A DNA stretch of 64,000 bases, taken from NCBI RefSeq assembly GCF_004798865.1, contig NW_025336114.1:1-64000 (forward strand). Reading direction: 5' to 3'. Shown piece by piece: positions 1-13,189 of this stretch. The notes under the pieces are model-generated. The model saw nothing but the letters and a program-made list of their open reading frames with translations. It searched no databases and was not told the DNA's origin. This stretch comes from Varanus komodoensis (lineage: Eukaryota; Chordata; Lepidosauria; Squamata; Varanidae). The translations under genes and the position numbers were made by a program. How positions within the stretch are numbered: the first letter of the stretch is position 1; every line of letters starts with the position of its first letter.

Positions 1-46
1 CTTGCCTTGCCTTGCCTTGCCTTGCCTTGCCTTGCCTTGCCTTGCC
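1..46. repeat. (CTTGC)n microsatellite
   Basis: Nine uninterrupted copies of the pentamer CTTGC open the window, so the array may extend further upstream. No function is implied. Confidence 0.97.
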
Positions 47-3000
47 TGAACCCAAAGGTGCATCAACTGGGAATCCAATACAATATAGTTAGAGGAAAAG
101 TGGATCAGTGACTTGGAATTAAGACACTGAGTGCCATTTCATTTTCATTCCTAGAAATGAAGTCACAGTTCTCTGACACAAAAATTGATTCCAGGCTTCT
201 TCCCCCTCCCTTTTTTTTTTAACAGCAGTCTCATTTATGGTGGGAGGGAAATCTTTTTGGTTGCTAAAAATTGGAAGTCAGAAATGCTTGCTGATCTGGT
301 ACAAATCACTAGAGATATTCTAAAAGGTCCAAATCTACCATCCTGTCACCCCTGGCTGAGCCCAGCCAGGCAGCACATACAGCTCCGTCCTCCAGCTCCT
401 GGCCTCCTTTCCTTGCCCTGAGCTTCTGCCACCTGCTGAATGGCACAGCCGGCCCTGCTTGCTGGACTACTAAATCCACCCCTGAAGACAGAAAGCTAAA
501 AGGGAAAGTAATGCAATTTCTCACATCACAGATAGGAAAATCCAAATGTGGCATGTGCAGAAGGAGAAAGGAAGAGATAAAGCCTTTGATACCTCAGAAG
601 CACCTGACAAAACAGATCAATATTTTAAATAAAAAACTAATATATACTTCCCATATCCTCAAAGTAAAAACAGCCCCCTCTGAGACTTGAAATGTTAAAA
701 GAGAGCAGGAATGCCTTTTGCAAGGGTAACCATTCATTGTCAGTTTGCTTGCCAGAAAAGCTTGATAGTTCCTCCTTCTCATGCAAGAAATCTGTTTGGT
801 TCCCCACCCCACTCCTCAGAGTAAGAGTGTTTTTACCTTTTGCTAGAAACCATTTGCTAGAAATAGTACCATCCTGTTTAGGAAGAATAAAATGGCTCCT
901 ACTGAAAAATGGAAAGTTAGTTCCAGCTTCTTCCAACAGGAAGGTTCTTATTTTCAGACCTAACCAAAAAGGTGATAAATCCATTATTTCAAACATGATT
1001 GGAGAATTGATGTTGGTGGAGGAAGACAAATGGTTCAAGGCTCATGCCCATTTCCAGTGAAAAAGGCCATAAAATGAAATGAAAAGGGCCTTTTAATTTG
1101 CATTTGTACCATCCCCGTAAGACCACACAAGTCCAGAATAGCACAAGGTTCCTCCTTTTGCTTGGCCAGTGGAGGAAATCTGCAGAAGGTTCATCAGCTG
1201 CTCCTGAGCTGACAGCAGCATTTGGCAACCCAGACAGTGGTTGGGACCCAAGTACTCCAGCAGGTCCTAGCAGTGCTGCTGTCTGGCCAACGCATCCATC
1301 CAATCCCTTTACCTTATGCTTAGGGTGGCAGCAGCTAAGAAACTATTCACCATTTTTATTGTCCCACAATGTCACAGAACGTCTGATCTAGTGCTCTTGA
1401 ATATTGCTGATGCTTAGATGCTGAAACAGTGAGTGGCTTCATGGACCCAGCCACAGCCGCCAAGATGAGTGAGTGCAGGTGCTCCAAGGCGCTTTGCCAA
1501 AGGTCTAATCAAAGCCAGCGCTTGCTGCATTGATGGGAATATCTTTCTAAAATGTCTTAATAATTTAGCTTTCTTAGACTAGCACAACGTAGCTGCGTTT
1601 TTATGGGTCAATTACTGATTTACCTTGGTCCTCTCATTGATAATAAGCAACAATATTGATGCCAAGATCAAACTAAAGCCTTATTTAGGGGTGTTCTACA
1701 TCTGAGGTAAGCATGTGAGGAGTAAAATGTGCTAGCCCCACACTCCCTGTCATCAGTGGGGAATGGCTTTCTGAAGAGGAGATTTTCCTGTATTTGTGAG
1801 GGCTCTTGGCAGACTCTAGGATGCTGGAAAACCCATGCTCAGAATTACATGGAAACTGCATGGATATAGGGGACTCTCCTCTCCAGAACACTGCCTTCCG
1901 TAAGTAGAGAGCAACAAAAGTGATGATGGAGGAAACTGGAGCTAGTGCAGTGCCATTCCTCATGTGTTTACTTCCTTTGAAGGTACGTAGAATGCCTGAA
2001 TAAATACAGAAGCCTTGAGGAGATAGGTATCATATCAAAGCTTAACCAAGCTGAGGGCTTTAGCTCTTACAAACACCAAGCAAGCATCTCAACTGGAAAT
2101 AATTTAGTAGAGCAAAATCTGCTGCTTTTACACCATTTGTATCCTTGTGCATCTTTTGTTCATTCTCAACTACATTTGAGGAGAAGTGTGAAAGGCCTAG
2201 TAGAGATTGCCTCCTGCCTTTTGTTAGCCAGCATTGCTCAGAGCCCCTAACCTTCTTCCATGAACAGCTTTCAGTATTTATTTAGGGTACTATTTCCTGT
2301 CTTTCCTCACACCCAAAGGGCAATTGTAAAATAGATATTATATCTTCTCACAAGTCTGAAGACATTACCACTGAACATGACATCATGTTTAGCTGCAACA
2401 TTGGTCTCCAAAGAGATATGAAGAGGCATTTTTCTCATTTTGATTTTTTTTAATTTGACAATTTGGCATCTAAGCATCTGCAAGAGCTCTCTTGGGCCTT
2501 CTTTCTGTCTGAAGGACAGAGAAGAACAAAACTGCAAAACAGTCAGGGAAGAAAATATTGAGCCAATTGTATGTGACCTGATTTCCTTAATTTCAACTTG
2601 GATATATTACACATATGTTGTGTGTGCTACAAAACCCTGTAACAGGTGCCTTCTGGTGCCCTTGCATAATTTTGTAGAGCAAAATATGCCACCATTTGTA
2701 TCCTGTGGTGCTCCCCTCAAGTTCACCAGGGGCTGAAAGGGGTAGGTGGTTAAAGCAACACACTCCAGAGGCCTAGAACTGCTTCCGTGTGGCTCTAGGA
2801 AGAGAACTGCCAAATGAAGCAGGTGTAGCTGCCATGACCATCTTCATTATCTCCTGTGCCTCTGCCCTCTATATATGTTTTGTCAGGTGTGGGGCTTGGA
2901 GGCTTTGGTGGCCTGGTACTACCCTTCGTACCACCAGGCCATACTTTGTGGAGGAGGGAAAGGAAAGAAAGATCACCATCTGCTGCAGTGTGTCCTTTTC

Positions 3001-3192
3001 CATGGCATATTCCATCATCTCTGCAAGGTGAGGAGATATGGGATGGAAGACAGCTGAAGCAGTTCCAGAAAACAGCAGGTTCAGTATCTTGGATAGAACC
3101 GCACAGGCTGATTCAGGGACTGTGAAGTCAGATTCAGGACCATGGAGAGATACCCCAAAGACAAAACAAATTATCCCAGCATTAGCTTAGAG

Positions 3193-3518
3193 CAGGGGTC
3201 CTCAAACTTTTTCACCAGGGGGCCAGTTGAAAGTTGTCGGTGCTGGCTGTGGGCCAGAAAGGTGGTGCCGGCGGTGTGTGCAGGCCGGGACAGGGGCAGC
3301 GCATGCGGGTGCACGCACTGAGGCTGGGGCAGGAGGCACGGCGAGGCAGGGCGAGGCGGAGGCAGGCACACATGCACCGCAAGGTGGGCGCACGAGGCAG
3401 CGGCCTGCTTGCTTGGAGAAACCGCTGCCTCCTTGCATGTGGGGTGAGGTGGGCGGTGGGTCCAAATGGGCATGGTGGGCCAGATCCAGCCCCCCGGGCC
3501 CTAGTTTGAGGACCCATG
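3193..3518. mobile_element. non-autonomous hAT DNA transposon
   Basis: The 326-bp element has terminal inverted repeats: the left end reads CAGGGGTCCTCAAACT and the reverse complement of the right end reads CATGGGTCCTCAAACT, one mismatch in 16. It is flanked by a perfect 8-bp target duplication, GCTTAGAG, at 3185-3192 and 3519-3526. An 8-bp duplication plus CAG-type ends is the hAT signature. The interior is GC-rich and has no transposase, so it depends on an autonomous relative. Long open frames inside reflect base composition, not genes. Confidence 0.93.
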
Positions 3519-6500
3519 GCTTAGAGCAACTGGCAGACTTAATCCCGTTCTTCTGAGAGTTCCACCTCTTCATTTACTGCACCTGGTTTACTAAAGGCCC
3601 TTTGTTCTACCCCACCCTAGCTGTCTTCTTATGGGTCATGATGGTCTGAGGAATGAGAATCCCATAGTGCAATGATCCTGAAGCTTCCCTTCTTCCAATC
3701 AGAGGGCAGTGGTGTTCCTGGAAATTGAGAGGACCCTGTTTAGGAACCAAGGCTGAAAAATGCATTTTTGAAGTTCCAGGAACTGGCCGTGCCCCCTAGG
3801 AATCACTGGCACAACCCATCTTAGTCTCAGAGTTCTCTCAGTCCTGAGCAGTGGCAGAGTGAGCCTCTGAAGCCCATGGGCCCTGGTATGTCCCTGACCA
3901 TGCTTGGTGCTGAAGGTTATGCATGCATGCCGCACCCAGAGGGGGAAATTGAAGAAGGTTATTCAGAATTAGTACCAGAGGTAAGTTCTGGAATTAAATA
4001 GTGTTAGCATAGCTCCAGAAGATTTGCCTGAAGACTTTCTCCCTCCACCCCACTCCATTCCACCCCCAAGTATTATGTTTTCTTTTCAAATCAAGAGAAA
4101 ATACCCCAGGTGCTGAGGGGAACAGCACAGGGAGATACTGAGCAACAGAAAATTGCTGGAGGAAGACCTGTTGTATAATTTGTGATAAGTAGAATTTTTC
4201 TATTTTTATCCCTGTGATTAGATTCTGAACTCTTTGAATCGTCATTAATGTAACACCCTAGAAACAAGCTACAGCTTTAGCTGAATGCTGCATTAAGTGT
4301 TCCTGGATAATTTGGGGAATGTTTGAAATTGTATGTGTAGGCAGATCTACGTCATTCTTCAGTTGTTTCTTCTTAATTTCCAAAATGGGAAGAATTACCT
4401 ATATTCTGATTAGCAAACTTATGTTCCACAACTGGCTATTTATTAATAAGTTGTAAAACTGGCATATCTATTTAAACGTAGATGTCTATTATTATTATTT
4501 ATAGAGATAGGAACAGATATATAGAACCTAGAACAATTTAGTGAAACAAAAAGAACTGATCAACTCATTGCACAGCATGAAGATAACATTCTGAACTGGC
4601 CTACATCAGCCTGCCAATGGGTGTTACATGACATTTGTCCCTTTGTCCCGATATAAAGGAACTCTCTGCCTATAGTAAACTAACACATCAGAAAGAGTGT
4701 GAGAGAGAGAGAGCAGTATATAAGTGTGTTAGACTGATGAATACAAGAAGAAGGGGTGATCATGGGATGGAGCATTTAGAAATATTACCCAGCCTTGCCT
4801 GGAGTCTGAAGTGGTACAATCCAGAATTCTGCCTTACATGTCACTAGGACTCCATAAATCCTTTTGAGTTGAAATAATTGTTATCTAAACTTTATTTATA
4901 AATTCTCATCCATTGCCTTCAGTGGGACATAACTTCTATGACTAACTTTTGCTAGACATTGCATTCTGCCTATTCACAACTGGATCAGTGAGCAGCGGAT
5001 AGTACCAGAGATTTTCAATTTACCAGGGCATAAGGAAAATAGAACGGCTAATTCAGTGTATATGTTCCAGGCTTGCAACCTTGCTTTTAGCATCAACCAA
5101 ACTCTGCTTTCTAAATCCGTTTTAGGGTTTCCAATTCTGTGGCTGGTCTCTCTCCTCAGGGCAGAAGAAGAGGTTGGTGTTACCCTTAAGTAACTCTTGC
5201 TTCCACCCAGGAGAGAAAACACAACCACCATCTAGTGGCTGTGTGTCACTCATGTGCACACACATGTGCATGCACACATTTGCCTGAGCCACCAGGTAGA
5301 GTTGTTGCAGTGTCAAATAGGAGGATGAATGGATGTAGTCCTACGGTTCTTTACTGTGTGGCTCTACTCAATGTAGGACTAGCACTGGATACCATGCTCT
5401 ACTAAGATAAACCAGTGCTTGCATCTTTTATGTAAATCTGTGCCCCTTTTTGTCTTTTCCTTAGTGATGCATTTCCTCATTTTTCAGAAAGCACAAAGAG
5501 GTTGTTTAGAAGAGGGAGGGGCAACACCTGCCTCACTATTGCCCAGAGATGCTGTATGCTGATGCCAGGCCTCCCCACACATAACAATACTTTAAAGAGC
5601 TCGGCATCTTACAACTCACATTCAGTTTTAGGAAGGGAGACCTCTTCCCCCACCCTTGCAGCTAGTAGCACCAGCTGCGAGCGACCTCCTGACTTTTAGC
5701 TCTTTTCTTTGTTTCCGAAAAGTCAGCCACATCCGTGACAGGGATCCTATTGCAGCAAGGCATGATGAGCATGGCTTGTTTAGGTCTGATTTTCTTTCTT
5801 CAACGCTCACAGGGTGGCAAGAAATATGAAAAATAACTTACAGTTACCACTCAATGAAGTGTGAGCCTGTGGCTTTGCCAGAGAACTGGACATGGAAAAA
5901 AGGGACAGAGAGCAAATCTTACAGATGCCAGAAGAGGAAGGTGATATGCAGCAAGCAGAGCTGCCAAAACTATGGATCCAAAAAACCCACAGAGTCTTCT
6001 ATAATCAGATTATCCATGACTCAGATTCTCAAAGCAGCTAATTTGGAGAGATCTAGGAGGCATGCTAGGAAAGGAATATCATTCCACTCATGTGGATCAC
6101 TCTGTGAATACCACCTGGCTTACTTTGCATGTTGTCTTTAGGATTTGCCGATGGGTTACTTTTTCTTTCAGAATTTTTAAAAAAATACTTCACTTTCTAG
6201 CAGCTTGCAACAGCTAGAGTGATTGATATAAATACTGGTCAGTTTGATTTCAAAAAGAACAAGATACACATGACAATATGCATAAGGAGATGTTTTTTGG
6301 CTGGCTTTCTTCCATGGAAGCTCTCTGTCACAGTATGCGGAGAACTAACACTCTTGAAAACTGCACTACAAGGGCAGCAGCACCTTGATTACCGGTGCAG
6401 GTGGGGTGGGCAGGCATGAAGCACCAAAAAAATGGCAGGGGCAAATTCATTGCCAAAAAAGAAAGTGAGGGCAGTGATTTGCATGAAATGTATATGCTGA

Positions 6501-8224
6501 TTTACATCAGTACTTGCATATTTAGAACTATTATAATTTAAATGGAAGATGCGATCGGTGACCTGCAAGTCCACCTGTGCAATTTGCTTTTCAAGTACTA
6601 ACTGTTGGCAGTTGTTATAGTTCCTTAACTTTAAAGAGGAATTGGACAGGTCAGCCTTTCAAACAGAGGATGTCTTCAAACAGAGGACTGCTGTCTGTAA
6701 AGGAGGATATATATACAAATTCTTAGTCATTTTGCATTGGATGGTAATGTATTTAAAAATAATTTTCATTCCCCAGCCAATCCTGCTATGGTGGCCAGCA
6801 GAGGGTTACAAAAATTGGCATGCATGGAGTTATGCTAATTTCAGGCATAATGAAATATAGCACCATATATGTAATTAGCAATTGTATGAATGTTTTTGAA
6901 AGGAATAGCTGGCCCTCTGCAGGCAAGCAGAGAGCCAGCTTGGATCAAACCACAATGGGGTTCGGATAAAGATAAAGAGCCACTGTACGGGCAATTTACT
7001 CATAAGACGTCATTAATTGCAATTGGCAATTGTGTGGATAGAAGGCTCCACCATCTCCTACTTGAGAGCAAGCCAAGAGCTCAGCTTGGAGCACCTAGGT
7101 TTACAGGCGCCTTCCCCAGGAACAAAACACCTGCAAGGAGCAGAGGCAAGGTGGGGCTGGGAAGATAAAAAGGAGGCATGGAGAGAGAGAGGGAGGTAGT
7201 ACCAGGAAGACAAAGGTGGTAGGTGCATGGGACTTGTGGGGCAGAAAGGGAGCTTAATCCCCACAGCCTGGAATGCATCACACGCACCCCATGGGAAGAG
7301 GGGTCCCTGCAAGGGAGAGGCAAAGGCTGTGGAGAGTTGGTGGCAGGGAAAGGAATTGTTCTGGTGTGCATGTGGAGCCTGCGGAGAAGGGGGTTGCCAA
7401 CGTGAAGGCCAGGGCACTGCTGAAGACCACGGCAGCCCCTGGAGGCACTGACTGGCAGCGGGAAAGGAGCTGCTCCCTGCCCTGGCCAGGGCAGACAGGA
7501 ATGGGCCTAGGGTTCAAGGGATCGCCTCTTTCCACTGAGCCTCTGTAAGAAGTGGCCAGGTGGCCCTGCTGTCATTGTACCCATTTATTGCATTAAAGGT
7601 ATTACACTGCTGACCTAGACTCAGTGGAGCAGGGGTGGGGGGGAGCTTGAGATTCCCCTCCCTCCACCACAATCACAATGGTTTTCCAGTTAGGTTCCAT
7701 TTTGAAGCATAGACACCATCTAGGAGTACATGTGCTTCCAGCTTCTAAAAGCTGCAATGGAAGTTGACTCATCCTCACCAGTTGACTTTAATTACTCTGA
7801 AAGATTCTGGCTTTGAGGCTGATTCCTCCCTGGAGGAAACCATCAAAGTTCTCCCTTCTTGGAAGCTACAGGTCAACTAGATGTGGCAACAGGGATCCAT
7901 GATTTGATCTCCCACCATTTTTTAATACAAAATGCAACCACCAGGGTCCAGATCAGCATCAGGACTGCAGCCCTAGAGGAGGGAAAGTTAATCCTTTCCT
8001 TTTCTACTATTTTCCAGAACTGAAAAGCCCCGATATAGCCATATGATGCTTCTGGTTTGCTCTGAGGAAGAAGCACAGGTATAGATGGAGTGGATAAACA
8101 ACATTAGGGGGAGGGTTTCCTTCACAATTATCTGGGAAAGAATGGAAGGACTGGGTGGCAGTCAGCCCCAGAGCCGTTCTGCAAGTCTTCCTGCCCCCTG
8201 CTTCTGAAATAAGGACCATTACCA

Positions 8225-8420
8225 CTAACCACTTTGCTGCCTGAGGCAAAGCAGCAGATGATGCCTCCACCTGCCCACCCAATTCAAGCTGCACAGTACC
8301 AGAGGCCCCACAAGCACCTCTTCTGACTCCTTTGCAGTAAAAAATCAACAATGATAACTTAAGCAACAAATGATTCACTGCCCTTTCATGACACCAAAAG
8401 TCTGCCACCTGAGGTGGATA
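8225..8420. repeat. degenerate hAT-like repeat fragment
   Basis: The left part reads GCTGCCTGAGGCAAAG and the right part CTGCCACCTGAGGTGGAT, which pair approximately as inverted ends. The same motif pair occurs at 51176-51470. Ends and target duplication are not preserved, so boundaries are approximate. A 186-codon open frame on the minus strand overlaps this block and is not conserved-looking coding sequence. Confidence 0.35.
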
Positions 8421-8556
8421 CCCAGACCCCAGGCCAGTATATTCCCAGTTATATTGTATCTTCATGAGGATTTTGGTTGTAAGCATCCCTCTGGGCATCC
8501 ATTTCTGTTGAAAGGTAGGGCTATAATAATAAGATGGCATGGCATGGCATGGCAAC

Positions 8557-8655
8557 ACAGCTTCCATATAGCCTGAAGCACCTGATCCTGCTTAGTCTTG
8601 GAAGCTAAGCAGGGTCAGGCCTGATTGAAATCTGGATGGGTGACTTAAATGTTGT
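8557..8655 (+). repeat. 5S rRNA-derived SINE head or pseudogene
   Basis: The stretch 8601-8640 carries the hallmark internal control region of 5S rRNA: GAAGCTAAGCAGGGTC, then a GGCCTG-like step, then TGGATGGG. The upstream part (GCCTGAAGCACCTGATCCTG) resembles the 5S 5' half with substitutions. Homology fades by about 8655, before the end of a 120-nt 5S gene, and there is no terminator T-run in the right place. It is therefore a retroposed 5S-derived sequence rather than a working gene. It directly follows a short (ATGGC)n array at 8534-8553. Confidence 0.75.
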
Positions 8656-8702
8656 GAACTACCCAGAGAACATTGGTTGAGGACAGTATAGAATATATAT
8701 AC

Positions 8703-8735
8703 TGCATCACTGCAGTATAGTATTGCAGTGATGCA
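8703..8735. repeat. perfect 12-bp inverted repeat
   Basis: TGCATCACTGCA (8703-8714) and TGCAGTGATGCA (8724-8735) are exact reverse complements separated by nine bases, within an AT-rich stretch. It could form a hairpin. No role is evident. Confidence 0.85.
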
Positions 8736-8885
8736 ATAATAATGATATAATATGTATAATATATGCACATTATCACACTTGCCTGCCTCCTCATAATAGC
8801 TCGATCTACCCCACACTCCATTTCCAATTGGTGAAAATCTACCAGCAAGAATATTCCCAAAATAAAAGGAGAACCCTAACCTATT

Positions 8886-8948
8886 GGAAGCCACCCCGAG
8901 GCTTTTGCGAAGGGGGTGGCATATAAATTGTCTAAATAAATAAATAAA
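8886..8948 (+). repeat. LINE 3'-tail repeat (L2/CR1 type)
   Basis: The sequence holds a box that is the reverse complement of the 'GCCGCCCC...GCCGAAGCC' box at 47045-47080 and ends in (AATA)n. This is the 3' end of a common squamate non-LTR retroelement, here in sense orientation. It may instead be the tail of a SINE that borrowed this end. Confidence 0.55.
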
Positions 8949-11218
8949 ACCCCAAACCCAATTTGTCCCTGGTATTTGTTGATGCCATGGAAGGTGCTGT
9001 TTCCAGTTATTAAGAGGCTTTCTGTTACACAAGTTTCTAAATCAATTCTAAGCCCCGTTCCAATGAATGCCTTCCTTTAATTCCCTTTTTTCTCCCTGCT
9101 CCTGCTTTTCTACTTACATGCTGCTGACAAATGATTGCTCTGTATTTAGAGAATGCTTTGTAGCCTGTAATTCCAATAACCTTTCTAAAAATGGAAATGG
9201 ATGTTCAGTGATGAACGGGTGGGACTTGAACACAAGCAGGTGCTTACAGGGTTTCAGCCTGAATACATGACAATGCCAGATGCCAGCCTCTAGGGGGCAA
9301 GATTTAAATAGTTAGGAGAAGCCATGGGCTTCAGAGCTGATGATGACTCTTCATCAGGATCACGAAGGAGAACCTGACACCCAGTAAGATTGAGATAAAC
9401 CACACAGACACATTCAGAGAGAGAGAGTCCTTTTATCAGAAATAAACAGCGTGTGACTTAAACTGCTCACAGACCTTGATAAATTTGCAAGCTGCGGGGA
9501 TCATGGATTTGAGAAAATTAATTTTATGCTTTTCATCCTCCCAAATTAAAAAAAGGGAAGAAAAGACTTCACCTCTTTGTGCCTCCCTGGAATGCACTAA
9601 ACATTGCAAACAAGAATTGAAATGTAATGAAAACAACTTAATCTGTCTCAGAGGAAAGACTGATTTGTGAAAAGGCTGCTTCCCCTTTTGCCCTACTAGG
9701 GTGCTTGCCAAAAAAAGGAAAGGAAGGACAAGTTGTACATACAGAACTGCATGAAGGAGGCAGCCAAGGCCTTGCAAAACCATCACATTGAGCAACGTGC
9801 TAATGAAGCTCTGGACATTCTTGACCTACGGGTGCAGCTAAGACTGAACTACAGAACCAAAGTCCAGAGCCAGAGCCCTTGGACCCAAATGGTCACCCAG
9901 AAAGTGGAAACATAGCATTTCAGGGTCTTCCAGGCCGGCACTGTTTACTGCAGGATCCTTTCCTCTTGTTTTTAAAAGGGGAATGGCACTGAGGCATGAA
10001 CATGATGACAAATATTCATCTTACCTTTACTTTTAAAATACATTATTCTATTTTACAGTAAAACAGTGCTTATTCCCATAACCAGTGCAGCAAACATAAA
10101 CTCTGTTTTGCTCTTGTAGACATGGTGGTGCCATGATTGAGTGATTTTAAAGTGTGAAAATGCACGTGCTTGGAGTATTTCTTTTTATGTCAAGTTTGCT
10201 TTACAGGCTTTCTTGTTTGTCTGGTTTGCATCACCTTATCAGGAATGTAGAAGCCATTGTAAAACATGGAATGGCAGGCTAAATCTGCAGGGGGTGCAGG
10301 GAAGGGGCTTGAGAACAGAAATGTTACATAGACATAGATATGACTGGTTAATGTACCGTGAGTACATAACATAATGTACCTGGACATAATATTTATTAAT
10401 GAGTAAAACATCTGTTGCAAAATACCACGCTAAGCACTAATAGTTGAAATTACTGATAGAATGACCAATAGAAATGCCACTGCTGCAGTCAGATCTGTAC
10501 TGGGGGTGGCACAGCCCAAATCCAGTTTCAGTGCAATGCAAGATCCAGAAATAGGTTCAAACTGCACAGTAGAGAAAGCATTGTTGAGAGATGGTACAGA
10601 TAGTCTTTTAGTCCTGCAAAAAGAACTAGTTGGATCATTCCTTTTTTTCAAATGCAGCATTTTCTCTGAACCTAGGTAGATAGATGACACCCACAGCATG
10701 AGAGTCTGAGGACAGCATTGGGGAAAGAAAATTTAAGTGCAATAAAGCTAAGTTGCAGGTGGTTTTTAGGAATTAAGTTTTTAATATGGACTGGGACTGG
10801 CAAATGATGTCACCTCAATGCAGAAAACATACAGGTACCTCTTTGCTGTACAGTTTCATTCAGGGTGCTTAACCTCCAACCTAAGCCTGCCTGTGTCCCC
10901 CTCCCTGTGCCCCCCTTCCATTTGGGCCACAGGCATTTTCAGAAAGAAAAGGGGCAGCAGGTTTGTTTCCATTACAGGCATTGTTCCAAATGCTTCCTAA
11001 CACTGGTCCAACATCCTCCCCCCCGGCACTCTTTCCTGCTCCAGCAAAAACATTCCCTGTTCTCTCTCTCCCCTGCCCATGGTCATGCCCTTTTCCTTTA
11101 GTCACGCCCCTCTTGCACAAGGGCAACTTCAGAAGAAGAGGCACCATACAATTTTTACAGCAGCTAGAACAGCAGTGGTGGACCCTGGAATGCACTTATA
11201 GGATTGTTGGAAGAAAAG

Positions 11219-11253
11219 AAAGAGGGAGGGAGGGAGGGAGGGAGGGAGGGAAG
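11219..11253. repeat. (GGGA)n microsatellite
   Basis: About seven copies of GGGA. The + strand has enough regularly spaced G-triplets to satisfy a G-quadruplex pattern. Confidence 0.9.
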
Positions 11254-12354
11254 GGTTTTTAAAGCATCCAATTGATTCCCCCTTCCTCAGTGGGCCAATG
11301 GCCCTGTAACAATTTGAAATAAGTATTAGGTTTGACCTGAGTGAGTTCTGGTTCATGGGAGAAATCAAGAAGTAGTTGAGGGCAACACACACTGCTTCTG
11401 ATCTGAGAACAGAGATGCCGCAGCACAAGAGAGTTCTGTATAAGAACCTTTATTTAAATAAAACTGGAAAGTTTATTTGGAAGACAGAGTCTGTGTGAGC
11501 CTGTGGGATGCAAGTACGAAATAGAACTTTGCTAGAAAAGTGGTTTCCCACCCCAGTTTAGTGTAGCTAGACAAGGTGTGTTCTGTAATTAAAAGCAACG
11601 GGTTTTGCTTGCAAAGGCTAAAATGCATATTGACCTAGAACCCAGGGAACTGTTGGCAGGGTGCAGGCAGAAGAATGGGAGGAGAGAATTATGGGGAGAA
11701 CAATTTTCCATTTCTTTAGCCTTGGAGTGTTCTAGGATATCTAGAGACCCACCAAGGAACTGATCTGTGAGGCAGATGAAAGCATTTCACTTCCCCATTA
11801 CCAAGACTACTTGCACACAGCACTGCTCATTCTGTGAAAGTATTGGAATAACCAGAACATACATGCTGAGCAACCAGGAGAAAGTGCAAACTGAAACAGG
11901 GAACACAGAGTTTAGCTAATTTAGTGAGCAGCTTACACTTTCCTTTAGGCTAATTTTCTTGTTATGTTCCTGTTGCCTGGATCCTCAGGATGCCAGCAAA
12001 GCCAATTTGAGCTTCTTCCGCTCTTCCTCACAGTCTGAGAATGGAAGAAGCTCAGCAGCAAATTCACAGATGACAAGTAATGCACAAACATTAGCATTTG
12101 ATAAATATGTCTGAGAGCCAGTTGATACATTAAGACAAAAAGACAAAAACAAAGTGGAAAAAAAAAAACAAAATAGTAAAGCTTCTCCAGGGTTGGACCA
12201 TATACAGGCTGAAGGATTAAGGTTGTGCAGTGGCATGTTTGAAGGTTCTCATATCCCAAAAACAAAAACAAAAAGCCTGCCTGAATATATAAAAATAGAG
12301 ATGGCATTTGACTAACAGTCAATTTGTTCAAACAGCATTTTAATGTGAACTCTA

Positions 12355-12940
12355 TGGAATCATTGTAGTTGTGTGCCATTGAGTGATCTCTGACCTACAG
12401 TGACCCTATGAATAAATTCACTCCAAATATCCTGTCCTGGACAGCCCTGCTTAACTCTTCAAAGTCCAAGTCTGTGGCTTCCTATATGGAATCAATTCAT
12501 CTCATATTTGGTTTCCCTTTTCTTCTTCTCCCTTCAACTTTCCCTAGCATGATTGCCTTCTCTGGTGGGTTTTGCCTTCTCCTGATGTACCCAAAGTACA
12601 ACAGCTTCAGTTTTGTCATTTTGGTTTCTGAGGAAAGTTCTGGCTTGATTTGATCTAGGACCCATTTGCTCATCTTCCTGTCAATTCAGGGTATTTGGAA
12701 TAGTCTCCTCCAGCAGCATGTTTCAAATGCATCAATTTTCTTCCTGTCAGCTTTCTTCACTGTCCGGCTTTTGCACACATATGTAGTGATTGGGAATGTG
12801 ATGATCTGGATGATCTTGGCTTTGGTTTCCTATGAAATGTCTTCACACTTAGTGATCTTTTCTAGTTCCTTCATCACTGCCTTTGCAAGTCTCACACACA
12901 CATTCCCTGGCTGCATCCATTTACCTGTCTACTGACTGCT
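12355..12940 (-). mobile_element. RTE-clade BovB LINE, 3' part
   Basis: Read on the minus strand, it encodes the C-terminal end of BovB ORF2. One frame gives VKKADRKKIDAFETCCWRRL, matching the known IKKAEHRRIDAFELWCWRRL block. Further on comes YFGYIRRRQ..PEKAIMLGKV and EGRRRKGKP, matching YFGHLMRR..LEKTLMLGKIEGRRRRGRQ. The frame is interrupted by stop codons and a shift, so it is inactive. Only the last ~600 bases of the element are present, the usual 5' truncation of a LINE insertion. The 3' end lies at the low-coordinate side near 12360. BovB abundance is a known hallmark of squamates and ruminants. Confidence 0.88.
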
Positions 12941-13166
12941 GGGTATTTTGTGCAGTTCCACCCCTCACTTCCCACCCACCCCCCCACACACATTAAATGT
13001 TGAGATGTCTCTGCTATGGTTTAGTTCCTGGCAGTAAAGGCTTAATGCTTTTTTATACCCGTTTTGTCTTCTGACCCACTCTGTGTGGGTAGTAGTGAAG
13101 TCTTCCCACCCAGCCACTTTTTTCCTTAAATATCACACACCAGTTCACACACACACGTGCAGAGGT

Positions 13167-13189
13167 TTGTGTGTGTGTGTGTGTGTGTT
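13167..13189. repeat. (GT)n microsatellite
   Basis: Roughly eleven GT dinucleotides, with an AC-rich stretch just upstream at 13135-13155. Confidence 0.9.

Noticed and set aside
3202-3573. Overlapping 90-120-codon open frames on both strands, rich in Ala, Gly and Pro
   Set aside because: They lie within the GC-rich non-autonomous hAT element, where lack of stops follows from composition.
6890-7600. CpG-island promoter or long terminal repeat
   Set aside because: It is GC- and purine-richer than the flanks but CpG-poor, and I find no matching terminal repeat elsewhere in the window.
8007-8567. 186-codon minus-strand open frame
   Set aside because: It overlaps a degenerate repeat and a short (ATGGC)n array. 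Its composition shows no domain or conserved motif, and there is no splice or promoter context.
8557-8655. Functional 5S rRNA gene
   Set aside because: The 3' third is missing, several control-region bases are changed and no terminator follows, so it is a retroposed derivative.
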